This document shows, one piece after another, positions 45,239 to 53,943 of a DNA stretch of 64,000 bases. The DNA comes from Gemmatimonadota bacterium. Lineage in GTDB: Bacteria > Gemmatimonadota > Gemmatimonadetes > Longimicrobiales > Gaopeijiaceae. The stretch's first letter is position 1. The number at the start of each line of letters is the position of its first letter. The notes beneath the pieces were generated by a model. It saw only the letters and a program-made list of their open reading frames with translations, ran no database searches and was not told where the DNA came from. The stretch is from contig DQPL01000122.1 in the NCBI GenBank assembly GCA_015664885.1, forward strand, positions 62,001-126,000, given 5' to 3'. The translations under genes were made by a program, and so were the position numbers.

Positions 45239-46183
45239 TCAGGAGCGTTCGGCCGAAGCAAGAAAGAGCAGGGGACCTGAGGCTGACGCCTCCGGGCGTA
45301 GCGGCTGCGTCCTCGCGGCGTCGAAGCCGGCGTCCGCGAGCCACTGTGCGACCTGACTGAGCTCGAAACCCGGCCACACGTGACCCATGTCCTCGGCGTA
45401 TCCGTGCCCGCGCTCGTGAGCTCGCATGTCCACGACAATGACTCGGCCGCCCGGTCTGAGTGCGCGGTGCACCTCGTTCAGGACGAGCGCCGGATCGACG
45501 ACGTAGTGCAGGACCAGACCGAGCACGGCCAGGTCGAGCTCGCCGTCCGCGATCGGTAGCAGTTCGAGGTCTCCTTGCCGCAGTTCGACGTTGTCGGCCG
45601 CTTCGAGCCGCAGCCGAGCGGCTGCGAGCATCTCCGCGGAACGATCGATACCGATGACCCGGCGAACGAAGGGTGCCACCATCTCGGAGAAGGCACCCGT
45701 TCCCGCTCCCAGGTCGCCCACCACCCAGTCTGAGTCCAAGAGCCCGAGCAGAGGCCCGAACGACGCGGAGGGGCCGAAGAGTTCCTCGCGAAGCTCGTCC
45801 CAGCGCCCAGCCGCGTCGGCAAAAAAGGCCTCCGATCGGCGGCGCCGCACGTCCCTAACCGCGCCGGCGCGCTCGGCGTCGATTGCGTAGATGCCCTGCC
45901 CAGCGACCTCGGTCCGCACCAGTGACCAGAGCTCTTCCGCACCCCTGTCGAGCGTGGGCGACAGGCGGTAGTGGCGGCTGCGACCGTCAGCCCGCCCCTG
46001 CAGCCACCCTTCGGACATGAGCGTTTTGAGGTGTCGGCTGACGTTGGGCTGGGGCGCCTGAAGTACCGTGCAGAGCTCAGAGACTGTGAACTCGCTCTGC
46101 TGCAACAGAGTGAGGATGCGCGTGCGCGTCTCGTCGCCGAGCGCAGCGAGGTGGTCCAGGATCGAAGTCGCAGTTGTATTCAT
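45239..46183 (-). CDS. ArsR-type regulator fused to SAM-dependent methyltransferase
   Basis: A 314-residue, two-domain protein. The N-terminal winged helix (about 1-90) contains LGDETRTRILTLLQ, VSELCTVLQAPQPNVSRHLKTL and a wing ending GRSRHYRLS; it lacks the metal-binding CxC of ArsR/SmtB. The C-terminal class I methyltransferase domain (about 120-310) has VGDLGAGTGAFSEMVA as SAM-binding motif I. Proteobacterial SahR, an ArsR-family SAH sensor next to ahcY, is a known precedent. ATG 46183 is preferred; ATG 46201 lies within an inverted repeat that may be the operator. SAH is a plausible ligand of the methyltransferase pocket. Confidence 0.82.
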   Translation of the reverse strand: MNTTATSILDHLAALGDETRTRILTLLQQSEFTVSELCTVLQAPQPNVSRHLKTLMSEGWLQGRADGRSRHYRLSPTLDRGAEELWSLVRTEVAGQGIYAIDAERAGAVRDVRRRRSEAFFADAAGRWDELREELFGPSASFGPLLGLLDSDWVVGDLGAGTGAFSEMVAPFVRRVIGIDRSAEMLAAARLRLEAADNVELRQGDLELLPIADGELDLAVLGLVLHYVVDPALVLNEVHRALRPGGRVIVVDMRAHERGHGYAEDMGHVWPGFELSQVAQWLADAGFDAARTQPLRPEASASGPLLFLASAERS

Positions 46184-46190
46184 AGATGCG

Positions 46191-46206
46191 GATACAAACA
46201 TATATC
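46191..46206. promoter_or_regulatory. Possible operator of the ArsR-methyltransferase/ahcY operon
   Basis: GATA (46191-46194) and TATC (46203-46206) form an inverted repeat with an 8-base AT-rich spacer in an otherwise GC-rich genome, immediately before the preferred start codon of the regulator. The AAACATAT core recurs as part of a perfect palindrome at 52034. Autoregulation would be typical for an ArsR-type gene. Confidence 0.4.
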
Positions 46207-46331
46207 AATACCCACTGGCCGCAAGCAGGGCGTGCATGGGCTAACCAACGCCCGTCCACGTGCCGATCCTTGAGTCATCGCTCGCGGCCCGTCGCTCCAC
46301 GGTCCGGAGCTCCCCCGAATGGGAGAATGGA

Positions 46332-47387
46332 GTGCCCAAAAATCACCCGCACGCGCCGCACGACGACATCGTCTATCCGGCCGCGATCCCGTTTGTCCTT
46401 GTGCATGTCGCGTGCTTTGGGGCGATCTGGACGGGGGTTCCCAAACAGGCGCTGTGGGTTGCTCTGGCGCTGTACTTCGTGCGCATGTGGGCGATCACGG
46501 CGGGGTATCACCGCTACTTCAGCCACCGCTCCTACAAGACGAGCAGGCTCTTCCAGTTCTGTTTGGCGTTGTTGGGACAGAGTTCAGCCCAGCGGGGCGT
46601 GATCTGGTGGGCCGCGGTTCATCGTCACCACCACCTGCATTCGGACAACCCCGAGGACGTGCATTCGCCACCCCACCACGGCTTCTGGTACTCGCACGTG
46701 CTCTGGATCTTCAATCCCAAGTATGGCAAGCCAGACTATTCGGCGGTTCGCGACCTCACTCGCTTTCGTGAGCTCGGCATCCTCGATCCCAACCTATACG
46801 CACCGGCGGCGCTTTTGGCGTTTACACTCTTACTCTGGGGCGGCTGGTCGATGATGGTGGTCGGATTTTGTTGGAGCACCGTGCTGCTGTTCCACTGCAC
46901 GTTCTTCATCAATTCACTCGCGCACGAGCACGGCTCACAGCGGTACCTCACCGGTGATGATTCTCGGAACAACTTCTTGCTGGCGCTTATCACGCTCGGC
47001 GAGGGGTGGCACAACAATCACCATCACTATCAGAGCTCGACGCGACAGGGCTTCCGGTGGTGGGAGATAGACGTCTCCTTCTACGTCCTGTCCGCGATGT
47101 CGTGGTTCCGCCTCGTCTGGGACTTGCGCGAGCCGCCTGAAGCGATCGTGCGGGGAGAGAGACCGGTGGGACGAAAGGTGCTGGAGAAGGTCGCCGCCGA
47201 ACTGGCCGGCACGTTCAGTGTCGAGGCGATCTGCGACCACCTACCCACGGTTCCCGAGTTGCGAGAGAAGGCCGAGCAGATGTTCGAGGCGGGCTCCTCG
47301 CTCGACGCGATCGTGGCGCGTGCCCACGAGATCCTGGCTCAGGCGGTCGCAGCCCACCTAGGCGATAAGGCGGCAGTGCGCGCGTAA
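46332..47387 (+). CDS. Membrane acyl-CoA desaturase (delta-9 type)
   Basis: A 351-residue di-iron membrane desaturase. All histidine boxes are present: HRYFSHRSYKT (HxxxxH), AVHRHHHLHSDNPED (HxxHH) and WHNNHHHYQSSTRQG (HxxHH), plus the conserved SLAHEHGSQRY. It introduces a double bond into acyl chains at the inner membrane, probably to keep lipids fluid. About 85 residues beyond the last box form a soluble helical extension not usual in short bacterial desaturases. The start is GTG 46332 or GTG 46260. It diverges from the ArsR-methyltransferase gene, so its promoter overlaps that gene's control region. Confidence 0.9.
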   Translation: MPKNHPHAPHDDIVYPAAIPFVLVHVACFGAIWTGVPKQALWVALALYFVRMWAITAGYHRYFSHRSYKTSRLFQFCLALLGQSSAQRGVIWWAAVHRHHHLHSDNPEDVHSPPHHGFWYSHVLWIFNPKYGKPDYSAVRDLTRFRELGILDPNLYAPAALLAFTLLLWGGWSMMVVGFCWSTVLLFHCTFFINSLAHEHGSQRYLTGDDSRNNFLLALITLGEGWHNNHHHYQSSTRQGFRWWEIDVSFYVLSAMSWFRLVWDLREPPEAIVRGERPVGRKVLEKVAAELAGTFSVEAICDHLPTVPELREKAEQMFEAGSSLDAIVARAHEILAQAVAAHLGDKAAVRA

Positions 47388-47521
47388 GAGCGCACGGTCG
47401 AGCCCGTAAGCAGTCGGAACGTGTCATTGCTTGCCCCGCTAGGCGACCTGGCACATTCTTCGTCGCCCTGCTTCCGGGACGCACCAGCCCCGGGACATGA
47501 ACTGCCAAATCGGAAACACGC

Positions 47522-49225
47522 ATGAACTGGCTACAGACCGTAGTCGACTTCGCCCAAAGATGGGTCATCGACATCGGAATCCCATACGGGGACGAGGTCA
47601 TTCCGCTGATGGTGATCCTCCTGCTCGGCACCGGATTCTACCTCACGGTGCGAACAGGATTCGTGCAGCTCTCCCGGTTGGGACACGGTTTCGGGGTGAC
47701 GTCCGGTAAGTATGATGATCCGGACGATCCGGGTGACGTCTCGCACTTTCAGGCGCTGACCACGGCGCTCTCGGCGACCGTCGGAATTGGCAACATCGCC
47801 GGCGTCGCGATGGCGATTCATTGGGGTGGCCCAGGTGCGCTCTTCTGGATGTGGGTGACAGCGTTCGTGGGAATGGCCACCAAGTACTCGGAGGTAACGC
47901 TGGCTCAGAAGTACCGCGTGGTCGACGAAGTCGGGAAGGTGGCGGGTGGACCGATGTACTACATCGAGAAAGGCCTCGGTCCGCGCTGGAAGCCGATGGC
48001 GATTTTCTTTGCGGTCATGCTCGGGTTCACTGCGTTCCTGACCGGCAACGCCGTGCAGGCCCAGACCGTCGCGGACTCGATGTTCGACGCGTTCAGAATC
48101 CCGCAGATGTACACGGGCTTCTTCACGGTGACGGTTGTCGCCGCCGTCGTTCTTGGCGGCATCGGTCGCATTGGAAAAGTGACGGCGGTCTTGGCCCCCA
48201 TCATGGCCGCGATCTACGTATTCGGCGCGCTCGTCATCATCGTGCTCAACATCGGGGCTCTCCCGGCTGCGGTGGGTCTGATCTTCACGGAGGCCTTCAA
48301 CCCGCAGGCAGGCGTCGCCGGCGTAGGCACTGGTGTTTTCCTCATTACGCTCATGTGGGGGGTCCGGCGCGGTCTGTTCTCCAACGAGGCGGGGCAGGGT
48401 TCCGCCCCGATTGCACACGCCGCGGCGAAGACCGACGAGCCTGTATCCGAAGGCGTGGTCGCGCTGCTCGAGCCTTTCATCGACACCATCATCATCTGCT
48501 CGTTCACAGGTCTCGTCATCATCATGACGGGTGTCTACTCGGCGCGTTTCCCCACTGAGCTGACGCTGGGCGGAGGCGATATCACGTATACCACGATGAC
48601 TGCGGATAACCACTCCGAAGGCATCACCCCCCCCGCCGAGATCGCGATCGCCGAGGGGCTGCACGTGAATTCTGGCGTCGGCGCAAGCCTCGTTTCATGG
48701 CATGAGGCCAGCGTCGAGCCGTTGTACACCGACGAGGCGCGCACGCAACTCTTCACGGGGACGGTCTATCCGGACCGAGGCGAGGCCATCGCCGCCGACG
48801 GCGATGTCTTGACGTCACTCTACGGTGAAGCGGTAGAGGCAGGTGCTCCACTCACAATGGCCGCCTTCAACAGGGGGCTGCAGCCGCTGGGCGACTGGGG
48901 TCATTACATCGTGGTTTTGGGTGTTCTGCTCTTCGGCATCTCGACCGCGATCTCGTGGAGTTACTACGGAGATCGCTGTGCCTACTACGTGTTCGGCGCG
49001 CGCGCGATCTTACCCTACAAGATCATCTACCTGGGCATGCACCTCTTTGGCGCCAACGTCGCGGCCGTGGGTGTGATCTGGGCTTTGGGAGACGTCGCTC
49101 TCTCCATCGTCATCTGGCCGAACCTGATCGCCTTGCTGCTTCTGGCGCCGGTCGTGGTGGAAGAAACCAAGAGCTACTTCGACCGTCGTCCGTGGGAACG
49201 TCGTGCTGCTGGCGGAGGCGACTGA
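47522..49225 (+). CDS. AGCS-family sodium:alanine/glycine symporter
   Basis: A 567-residue carrier. Motifs of the AGCS family are evident: FQALTTALSATVGIGNIAGV, ALFWMWVTAFVGMATKYSEV, GPMYYIEKGLG, WGVRRGLFSNEAGQGSAPIA and near the end LFGISTAISWSYYGDRCAYYV. It brings small neutral amino acids into the cell with sodium. Compared with typical members an extra-long hydrophilic loop of about 100 residues (about 340-445) sits before the last membrane segments, predicted to face the periplasm. No glycine riboswitch is visible in the 130-base leader. Confidence 0.92.
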   Translation: MNWLQTVVDFAQRWVIDIGIPYGDEVIPLMVILLLGTGFYLTVRTGFVQLSRLGHGFGVTSGKYDDPDDPGDVSHFQALTTALSATVGIGNIAGVAMAIHWGGPGALFWMWVTAFVGMATKYSEVTLAQKYRVVDEVGKVAGGPMYYIEKGLGPRWKPMAIFFAVMLGFTAFLTGNAVQAQTVADSMFDAFRIPQMYTGFFTVTVVAAVVLGGIGRIGKVTAVLAPIMAAIYVFGALVIIVLNIGALPAAVGLIFTEAFNPQAGVAGVGTGVFLITLMWGVRRGLFSNEAGQGSAPIAHAAAKTDEPVSEGVVALLEPFIDTIIICSFTGLVIIMTGVYSARFPTELTLGGGDITYTTMTADNHSEGITPPAEIAIAEGLHVNSGVGASLVSWHEASVEPLYTDEARTQLFTGTVYPDRGEAIAADGDVLTSLYGEAVEAGAPLTMAAFNRGLQPLGDWGHYIVVLGVLLFGISTAISWSYYGDRCAYYVFGARAILPYKIIYLGMHLFGANVAAVGVIWALGDVALSIVIWPNLIALLLLAPVVVEETKSYFDRRPWERRAAGGGD

Positions 49226-49229
49226 GGTC

Positions 49230-50045
49230 TTAGCTCCCTACAGCCTCAATGAAGGCCGCGGCCCGGCCCGGATCGACTCCGGCGCCGGGCCGCCCGTCGT
49301 TCATGATCGCGCTGCCGACGATGGCACCGTCCGCCAGGGAGAGCAGCTCAGATGCATGCTCCGTCGCTAGCCCACTTCCGATCAGTACTGGTGCCCCGCC
49401 GCCGGTGTCCTTGACTACGCGCAGATCGTCGGCGCTCGCTGCGTGGTTCGTCCCGGGCCCGCTCACGATGAGCGCGTCCGCCAGTCCTCGGTGCCAGGTG
49501 TCGGCTGCGGCGTCGCTGAGCGTCGATCCAGCGGGAGAGGACGCATGTTTGACGTGTACGTCGGCCAGGATGCGCACGTCTACGCCCAGGTCCGAGCGCC
49601 GGCGGAGCGTGTCGTATGCCTTTCCCTCGATGAGCCCCTGGTCGGTGTACATCGATCCGGTGTGTACGTTGACGCGAATGAACGCAGCCCCCGTTACCGC
49701 GGCGATCGCCATCGCCGCAGCAGCGTCGTTGCGCAGCACGTTCACGCCGACGGGTAATGAAACCGTGGCCATGACTCTGAGTACGGCGGCGGTCATGGCG
49801 GCCACGGTTTCCGCGGGCACCGAGTCGGCGAAGAAGGGCACGTCGAGGAAGTTCTCGACCAGGACTCCGTCGAAGCCCGCTTCCTGCAACGTATGCGCGT
49901 CGCGCGCTGCCCGGTCGAGCGCGGCGTCCGTGGATCCGATCCACCGCGGCGACCCGGGTAGCGGCAGCAGATGCACCATCCCGATGAGCGGCTTCTTGTC
50001 GGGCCAGACATCGGCGATTCCTTGCACCTGCTCGCCGCCCGTCAC
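49230..50045 (-). CDS. BtpA/SgcQ-family protein
   Basis: A 271-residue TIM-barrel protein. MVHLLPLPGSPRW near the start, ENFLDVPF, PVGVNVLRNDAAAAMAIA and FIRVNVHTGSMYTDQGLIEG are the family signatures seen in BtpA (photosystem I biogenesis factor) and SgcQ. In heterotrophs the function is unproven; a sugar-phosphate or nucleoside-type aldolase or hydrolase role has been proposed. ATG 50045 overlaps the stop of the DNA polymerase IV gene, so the two are probably co-transcribed. It is convergent with the AGCS gene. Confidence 0.8.
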   Translation of the reverse strand: MTGGEQVQGIADVWPDKKPLIGMVHLLPLPGSPRWIGSTDAALDRAARDAHTLQEAGFDGVLVENFLDVPFFADSVPAETVAAMTAAVLRVMATVSLPVGVNVLRNDAAAAMAIAAVTGAAFIRVNVHTGSMYTDQGLIEGKAYDTLRRRSDLGVDVRILADVHVKHASSPAGSTLSDAAADTWHRGLADALIVSGPGTNHAASADDLRVVKDTGGGAPVLIGSGLATEHASELLSLADGAIVGSAIMNDGRPGAGVDPGRAAAFIEAVGS

Positions 50046-51322
50046 TTGGCGTCCCCCTTGGGGACTCTCGGCGCGTGATCGTCTTCCACGAGTCGCCCCG
50101 GCATGACGGCCTCTCGCCCAAATCGGTTCCTCAGTTCGTCGACCGTGCGCGAGACCGTTCGCTCGCGCTCCGTCTCGCCCGCGACGGGTTCCGCGAACAG
50201 GCCCAACTGGGATGTAGCACTCGATGCCACGAGGCCGGTCAGGCCAACACCGAGTAGACGGGCGGGAACCCGCCTCTTGCGGCGGAGCTCCGCGAGCAAC
50301 GTCTTGGCGACCCCGTAGATTGCGTGGTCGGACTCGATCGGTTCCGGCACCGTGCGACTGTGCTGGCGCGTCTTGAAGTCGTGGTCGCGCAGCTTGACCG
50401 TGACCGTCTTGGCTCGGAATGACTGTTGTCGCATGGTCCGGGCCACCGACCCGGCCTGCCGCATCAACCGTCGCTCCAACTCCTCGTCATCGTCGATATC
50501 CGCGAAGAAGGTGCGTTCGGAGGAGATCGACTTGCGACGTTCCCGCGGGTCCACCTCGCTCGAGTCGACCCCGCGGATACGCCGATATAACCACGCTCCC
50601 CGTCGCTCTCCGAACCAGCGTTGCAGCCACTCGATCTGCACCGCGTAGGCGTCCTCGACACGCACCAGGCCCCGTTTCTCGAGCGCTGCCGCCAACGAAG
50701 GGCCGATGCCGGGCAGGTCGGCCAAGTCCAGTCCGCGCAGAAAAGCCTCTTCTTCACCGGCGGGCACGATGTGGACTCCGGCGGGCTTGGCGAAGTTGGT
50801 CGCCAACTTGGCGATCACCCTGCGCGTGCCGCCACCGAGCGACACGGAGACTTTCGTGCGCTCGAGCACCGTCTCGCGGATGCGCCACGCGGTTTCCGCG
50901 AAGCTCTCGTTCTGGAAGAGGCGCTCGGTGCCGGTCAGGTCGAGATAGAACTCGTCGACCGACGCGGCTTGCACGACTGGAGACAAATCCATGAGGGCCT
51001 CTTTCACCGACTGACTTCTGGCACTGACCGCACTTCGCGGCACGCCGACGACGGTAGCGTCGGGGCAAAGGCGTAGCGCGTGGGCCGTTGGCATCGCGGA
51101 GCGCACGCCGTAGGCCCGCGCTTCGTAGGACGCGGAGGTCACTACTCCTCTCCCCGTCGGCGAGCCACCGACGATGAGAAGCGGTGCCTTGCCGGCCCCC
51201 TCCGGGTCCTCGAGTCGAGCGACTTGCACGAAGAAGGCATCGCAGTCCACGAGTAGGATGCGTTTCACGGGCGCTGATTCCGGCAAGATGACGTCGGCTC
51301 GGGTCGGATTGCTGATGGCCAT
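50042..51322 (-). CDS. dinB: Y-family DNA polymerase IV
   Basis: A lesion-bypass polymerase of about 426 residues. The N-terminal ILLVDCDAFFVQVARLEDP carries the first catalytic Asp, VVTSASYEARAYGVRSAMP is the fingers motif, and QAASVDEFYLDLTG holds the Asp-Glu pair. A helix-hairpin-helix thumb (DLADLPGIGPSLAAALE) and little-finger domain follow. The VARLEDP in place of VExxxDP is a modest departure. Starts at ATG 51322/51325 or GTG 51268 are possible; the last would begin two residues before the family's usual start. I saw no LexA box in the short gap to the divergent sod gene. Confidence 0.9.
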   Translation of the reverse strand: MAISNPTRADVILPESAPVKRILLVDCDAFFVQVARLEDPEGAGKAPLLIVGGSPTGRGVVTSASYEARAYGVRSAMPTAHALRLCPDATVVGVPRSAVSARSQSVKEALMDLSPVVQAASVDEFYLDLTGTERLFQNESFAETAWRIRETVLERTKVSVSLGGGTRRVIAKLATNFAKPAGVHIVPAGEEEAFLRGLDLADLPGIGPSLAAALEKRGLVRVEDAYAVQIEWLQRWFGERRGAWLYRRIRGVDSSEVDPRERRKSISSERTFFADIDDDEELERRLMRQAGSVARTMRQQSFRAKTVTVKLRDHDFKTRQHSRTVPEPIESDHAIYGVAKTLLAELRRKRRVPARLLGVGLTGLVASSATSQLGLFAEPVAGETERERTVSRTVDELRNRFGREAVMPGRLVEDDHAPRVPKGDAK

Positions 51323-51375
51323 CATGAGGCGTACAATCTCCGCGCCTACGACAACAAAGCCAAGGAGCCCGGCAG

Positions 51376-51996
51376 ATGGCCTATCCGTTCGCCCTTCCCG
51401 ACCTCGCATACGCGCACGACGCGCTCGAGCCAACCATCGACGCACGCACGATGGAGATCCACCACGGCAAGCACCATGCGGCTTACACCAGCAAGCTGAA
51501 CGCGGCGCTCGAGGGCCATCCCGACCTCCACGGTAAGTCTGCCGAGGACCTGCTCGCCGGGCTCGACTCGTTGCCCGACTCCATTCAGGGCGCGGTGCGA
51601 AACAACGGCGGCGGATACGTGAACCACACGCTGTTCTGGGACGTCATGACGCCGGGTGGTGCCAGCGCGCCTTCGGGCGATCTGGCTGCAGCGATCGACG
51701 CCGCATTTTCTTCCCTCGATGACTTCAAGGCCAAGTTCCAAGCGAACGCCGGTGGGCAGTTCGGCTCCGGATGGGGTTGGCTCTGTGTCGATGCGGACGG
51801 AGGCTTGCAGGGTTTCTCCACCGCGAACCAGGACAGCCCGGTCATGCGAGGGCTTACTCCAATTCTGGGCGTGGACGTGTGGGAGCATGCCTACTATCTG
51901 AACTACCAGAACCGGCGCCCAGACTACCTTACCGCCTTCTGGAACGTCGTGAATTGGGATATTGTGGGGGCACGCTACGATGCGGCTCAAAGCTGA
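51376..51996 (+). CDS. sodA: Iron/manganese superoxide dismutase
   Basis: A 206-residue cytoplasmic SOD. The metal ligands are His in [10 protein letters not shown], His in [11 protein letters not shown], and Asp and His in [32 protein letters not shown] and [10 protein letters not shown] favour the manganese rather than iron group, but residue type alone does not settle this. It diverges from dinB, 53 bases away from that gene's start codon. A hairpin that could end the transcript lies about 75 bases downstream. Confidence 0.95.
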   Translation: MAYPFALPDLAYAHDALEPTIDARTMEIHHGKHHAAYTSKLNAALEGHPDLHGKSAEDLLAGLDSLPDSIQGAVRNNGGGYVNHTLFWDVMTPGGASAPSGDLAAAIDAAFSSLDDFKAKFQANAGGQFGSGWGWLCVDADGGLQGFSTANQDSPVMRGLTPILGVDVWEHAYYLNYQNRRPDYLTAFWNVVNWDIVGARYDAAQS

Positions 51997-52033
51997 GTCG
52001 AGTAGGGCTGAAAAGACCAGCTTGTGTATCGGC

Positions 52034-52052
52034 AAACATATGTTTACATATG
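52034..52052. repeat. Palindromic CATATG pair downstream of sod
   Basis: AAACATATGTTT (52034-52045) is a perfect 12-base palindrome followed directly by a second CATATG (52047-52052). Its AT content stands out against the surrounding GC-rich DNA. It shares the AAACATAT core with the putative operator at 46191. It lies between sod and the LysM gene, in a position suited to control of the latter. Confidence 0.4.
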
Positions 52053-52072
52053 TGAAGGGTGATAGGACGAAG

Positions 52073-52090
52073 GGCCGGTTGTAGCCGGCC
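52073..52090 (+). terminator. GGCCGG/CCGGCC hairpin
   Basis: A perfect 6-bp stem (52073-52078 with 52085-52090) around TTGTAG. GTTG follows instead of a T run, so it is a weak terminator candidate for sod. Confidence 0.4.
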
Positions 52091-52123
52091 GTTGTCCGTG
52101 GGACCTCAGGGACGAGAGCCGGA

Positions 52124-52879
52124 GTGACTCAGCGTACTTCTCATTCGATCGCGCGATGCCTCGCCGTTGCGGCTTCGTTGGTGGCGCTGTCCGCCGCTCC
52201 GGCGTCGAGTCAGAGTCTCAGGGGCTCCGCCGCGTCGCTCGACCTGCAGAACAGAGTCGCCCGTCAGCACGATTTCACCTTTATCGACACCTCCGAGCGC
52301 GTCCGTCGTTTTGCATCCATGGGGCTGCTGGTACGCTTGAGACCCGGACGAGACTTCGAGCTGCACTCGGTGTCGTTCCCCTATTCACGACCCGAGGTGG
52401 CGCTCTTCGTCGAGCGGCTATCCGGCCAGTACCGTGCCGCCTGCGGGGAGCAGCTGGTGGTCACGAGCCTCACTCGGCCCACGACCAGGCAACCGCGCAA
52501 TGCGTCTTCGCGCTCCGTTCATCCGACGGGAATGGCGGTCGACCTGAGGTACAGCAGGAATCGGAACTGCCGCGTGTGGCTGGAGCGTGTGCTCACGCAG
52601 TTGGAGGCCACGGGTGTGCTGGAGGCCACGCGAGAGCGCTACCCGGCGCACTACCACGTAGCGTTGTTCCCGAAGCCGTATGCGGCGTACGTCCAGGGCA
52701 AGTCGACTCGGTCGGCCCAGCGCGTGCAGCAAGTGGCCTACACGGTCCGGTCCGGCGATTCGTTGTGGACGATCGCTCGCAAGCATGGCACCACCGTCGA
52801 AGTGCTCCAGCGCACCAACGGGATCCGCGGTAGCAGGATCTACGAGGGACAGGTCCTGGACCTTCCAGGGAGCCGGTGA
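52124..52879 (+). CDS. Secreted LAS-type peptidase-like protein with LysM domain
   Basis: A 251-residue exported protein (signal peptide ending ASSQS, residue 29). The middle domain (about 60-190) has SRSVHPTGMAVDLRY, the SxHxxGxAxD zinc-site signature of LAS metallopeptidases, and PAHYHVALFP supplying the third ligand. This resembles VanY/MepA-type and DUF5715 proteins that cut peptidoglycan cross-links. A C-terminal LysM (about 205-250, AYTVRSGDSLWTIARKHGTT) binds peptidoglycan. The product is therefore probably a wall-bound murein peptidase. GTG 52124 follows GCCGGA closely; the AT-rich palindrome lies upstream. Confidence 0.75.
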   Translation: MTQRTSHSIARCLAVAASLVALSAAPASSQSLRGSAASLDLQNRVARQHDFTFIDTSERVRRFASMGLLVRLRPGRDFELHSVSFPYSRPEVALFVERLSGQYRAACGEQLVVTSLTRPTTRQPRNASSRSVHPTGMAVDLRYSRNRNCRVWLERVLTQLEATGVLEATRERYPAHYHVALFPKPYAAYVQGKSTRSAQRVQQVAYTVRSGDSLWTIARKHGTTVEVLQRTNGIRGSRIYEGQVLDLPGSR

Positions 52880-52934
52880 CGCTCAACGAACTTCCTGGCG
52901 TCGGCTGTCCCGTCACCTCTTCAACAGCCTTCTA

Positions 52935-53561
52935 GTGAGTGACGCACCCACGGCTCGCACGATCGATCCGGATGAGATCTCGGGTCGTGACCGGTATCAG
53001 TTGCTCACGTCGCTCGTCGTGCCGAGGCCGATCGGCTGGATTTCGACCTGGGGTGTGAACGACGAGCCGAACCTGGCGCCGTTCAGCTACTTCAACGCCC
53101 TCGCTTCCACCCCCATGCTGGTTGGGGTATCGATCGGGCATCGTTCGAGCGGCCCGAAGGACACCCTCGTCAACATTCGCGATCGGCGCGCTTTCTGCGT
53201 CAACATCGTGACCGAGCCGTTCTTGAATGCGATGAATTCCACGTCGGCCGACGTGGCGCCCGGCATCGACGAGTTCGGCTTGGCCGGTCTCGAGCCGGTT
53301 CCATGCAAGCGGGTGAGTGCGCCGTTCGTGCACGGCTGTCCAGCGGTCATGGAATGCGAGCTGCAACAGGAGGTCTCTCTTGGTGATGCGCCCAACACGC
53401 TGATGATCGGGCGCGTAGTCGTTTTGCACTTGGACCCTAGCCTCGAGGCCGTCGCGGGCACCTCCGCCATCGATCCGGAAGCGCTTCGACCTGTCGGGAG
53501 GCTATGGGGGGCCAGCTACGCTACGCTGGGCACTGTGATCTCCGTCCCTCGGCCGGAATAG
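52935..53561 (+). CDS. Flavin reductase-like (FMN-binding split barrel) protein
   Basis: A 208-residue protein of the flavin-reductase-domain family. RYQLLTSLVVPRPIGWISTW and APFSYFNALASTPMLVGVSI form the FMN-binding strands, and KDTLVNIRDRRAFCVNIVTE the next conserved motif. Members use FMN and reduce small molecules or store reducing power; the partner oxygenase is not evident. GTG 52935 is chosen since the preceding in-frame sequence is the LysM gene read out of frame. It starts about 55 bases after the LysM gene in the same direction. Confidence 0.85.
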   Translation: MSDAPTARTIDPDEISGRDRYQLLTSLVVPRPIGWISTWGVNDEPNLAPFSYFNALASTPMLVGVSIGHRSSGPKDTLVNIRDRRAFCVNIVTEPFLNAMNSTSADVAPGIDEFGLAGLEPVPCKRVSAPFVHGCPAVMECELQQEVSLGDAPNTLMIGRVVVLHLDPSLEAVAGTSAIDPEALRPVGRLWGASYATLGTVISVPRPE

Positions 53562-53684
53562 AGCACCTCTGTCTCGTGCCTGCGTTCTTCTACCTCGGGC
53601 TGCTGAGATCGACCGTGCCGCCCCAACTCGAGTGAGGAGGTCGCGTCATTTTCGCGGGAGCCGCAGGATAACCCCGGAGTCCTG

Positions 53685-53933
53685 ATGGAGCTGCAACGGC
53701 TCCTGTCCGAGGGGGCCCGAGCCCGGCACGATTTGAACAATCCGCTGACATCAGCGCTCGCCTCACGATTTCGGCCGTGGTTACTTCTAGCTGGCGATCA
53801 CGCGAGTGCCGGTGACACATTGGCTGCACTCGCGGCTCTCGACTCGGCCGATGCTCGTGCCACTTCTCCTGCATGCCTCGACGCGACTCGGCAGGTCCGG
53901 CTCGCGCTCGCTTCATCCTCGAACTCCAATTAG
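53685..53933 (+). CDS. Short hypothetical protein with H-box-like motif
   Basis: An 82-residue frame. The N-terminal ARHDLNNPLTSAL closely resembles the phosphoacceptor H-box of histidine kinases (HDLNNPLT), but the following dimerisation helix and ATPase domain are absent. The rest is Ala/Ser/Arg-rich and unremarkable. It may be a remnant of a kinase gene or a small DHp-like protein. The 120 bases before it hold no gene that I can see. Confidence 0.4.
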   Translation: MELQRLLSEGARARHDLNNPLTSALASRFRPWLLLAGDHASAGDTLAALAALDSADARATSPACLDATRQVRLALASSSNSN

Positions 53934-53943
53934 CTCGACTGAC

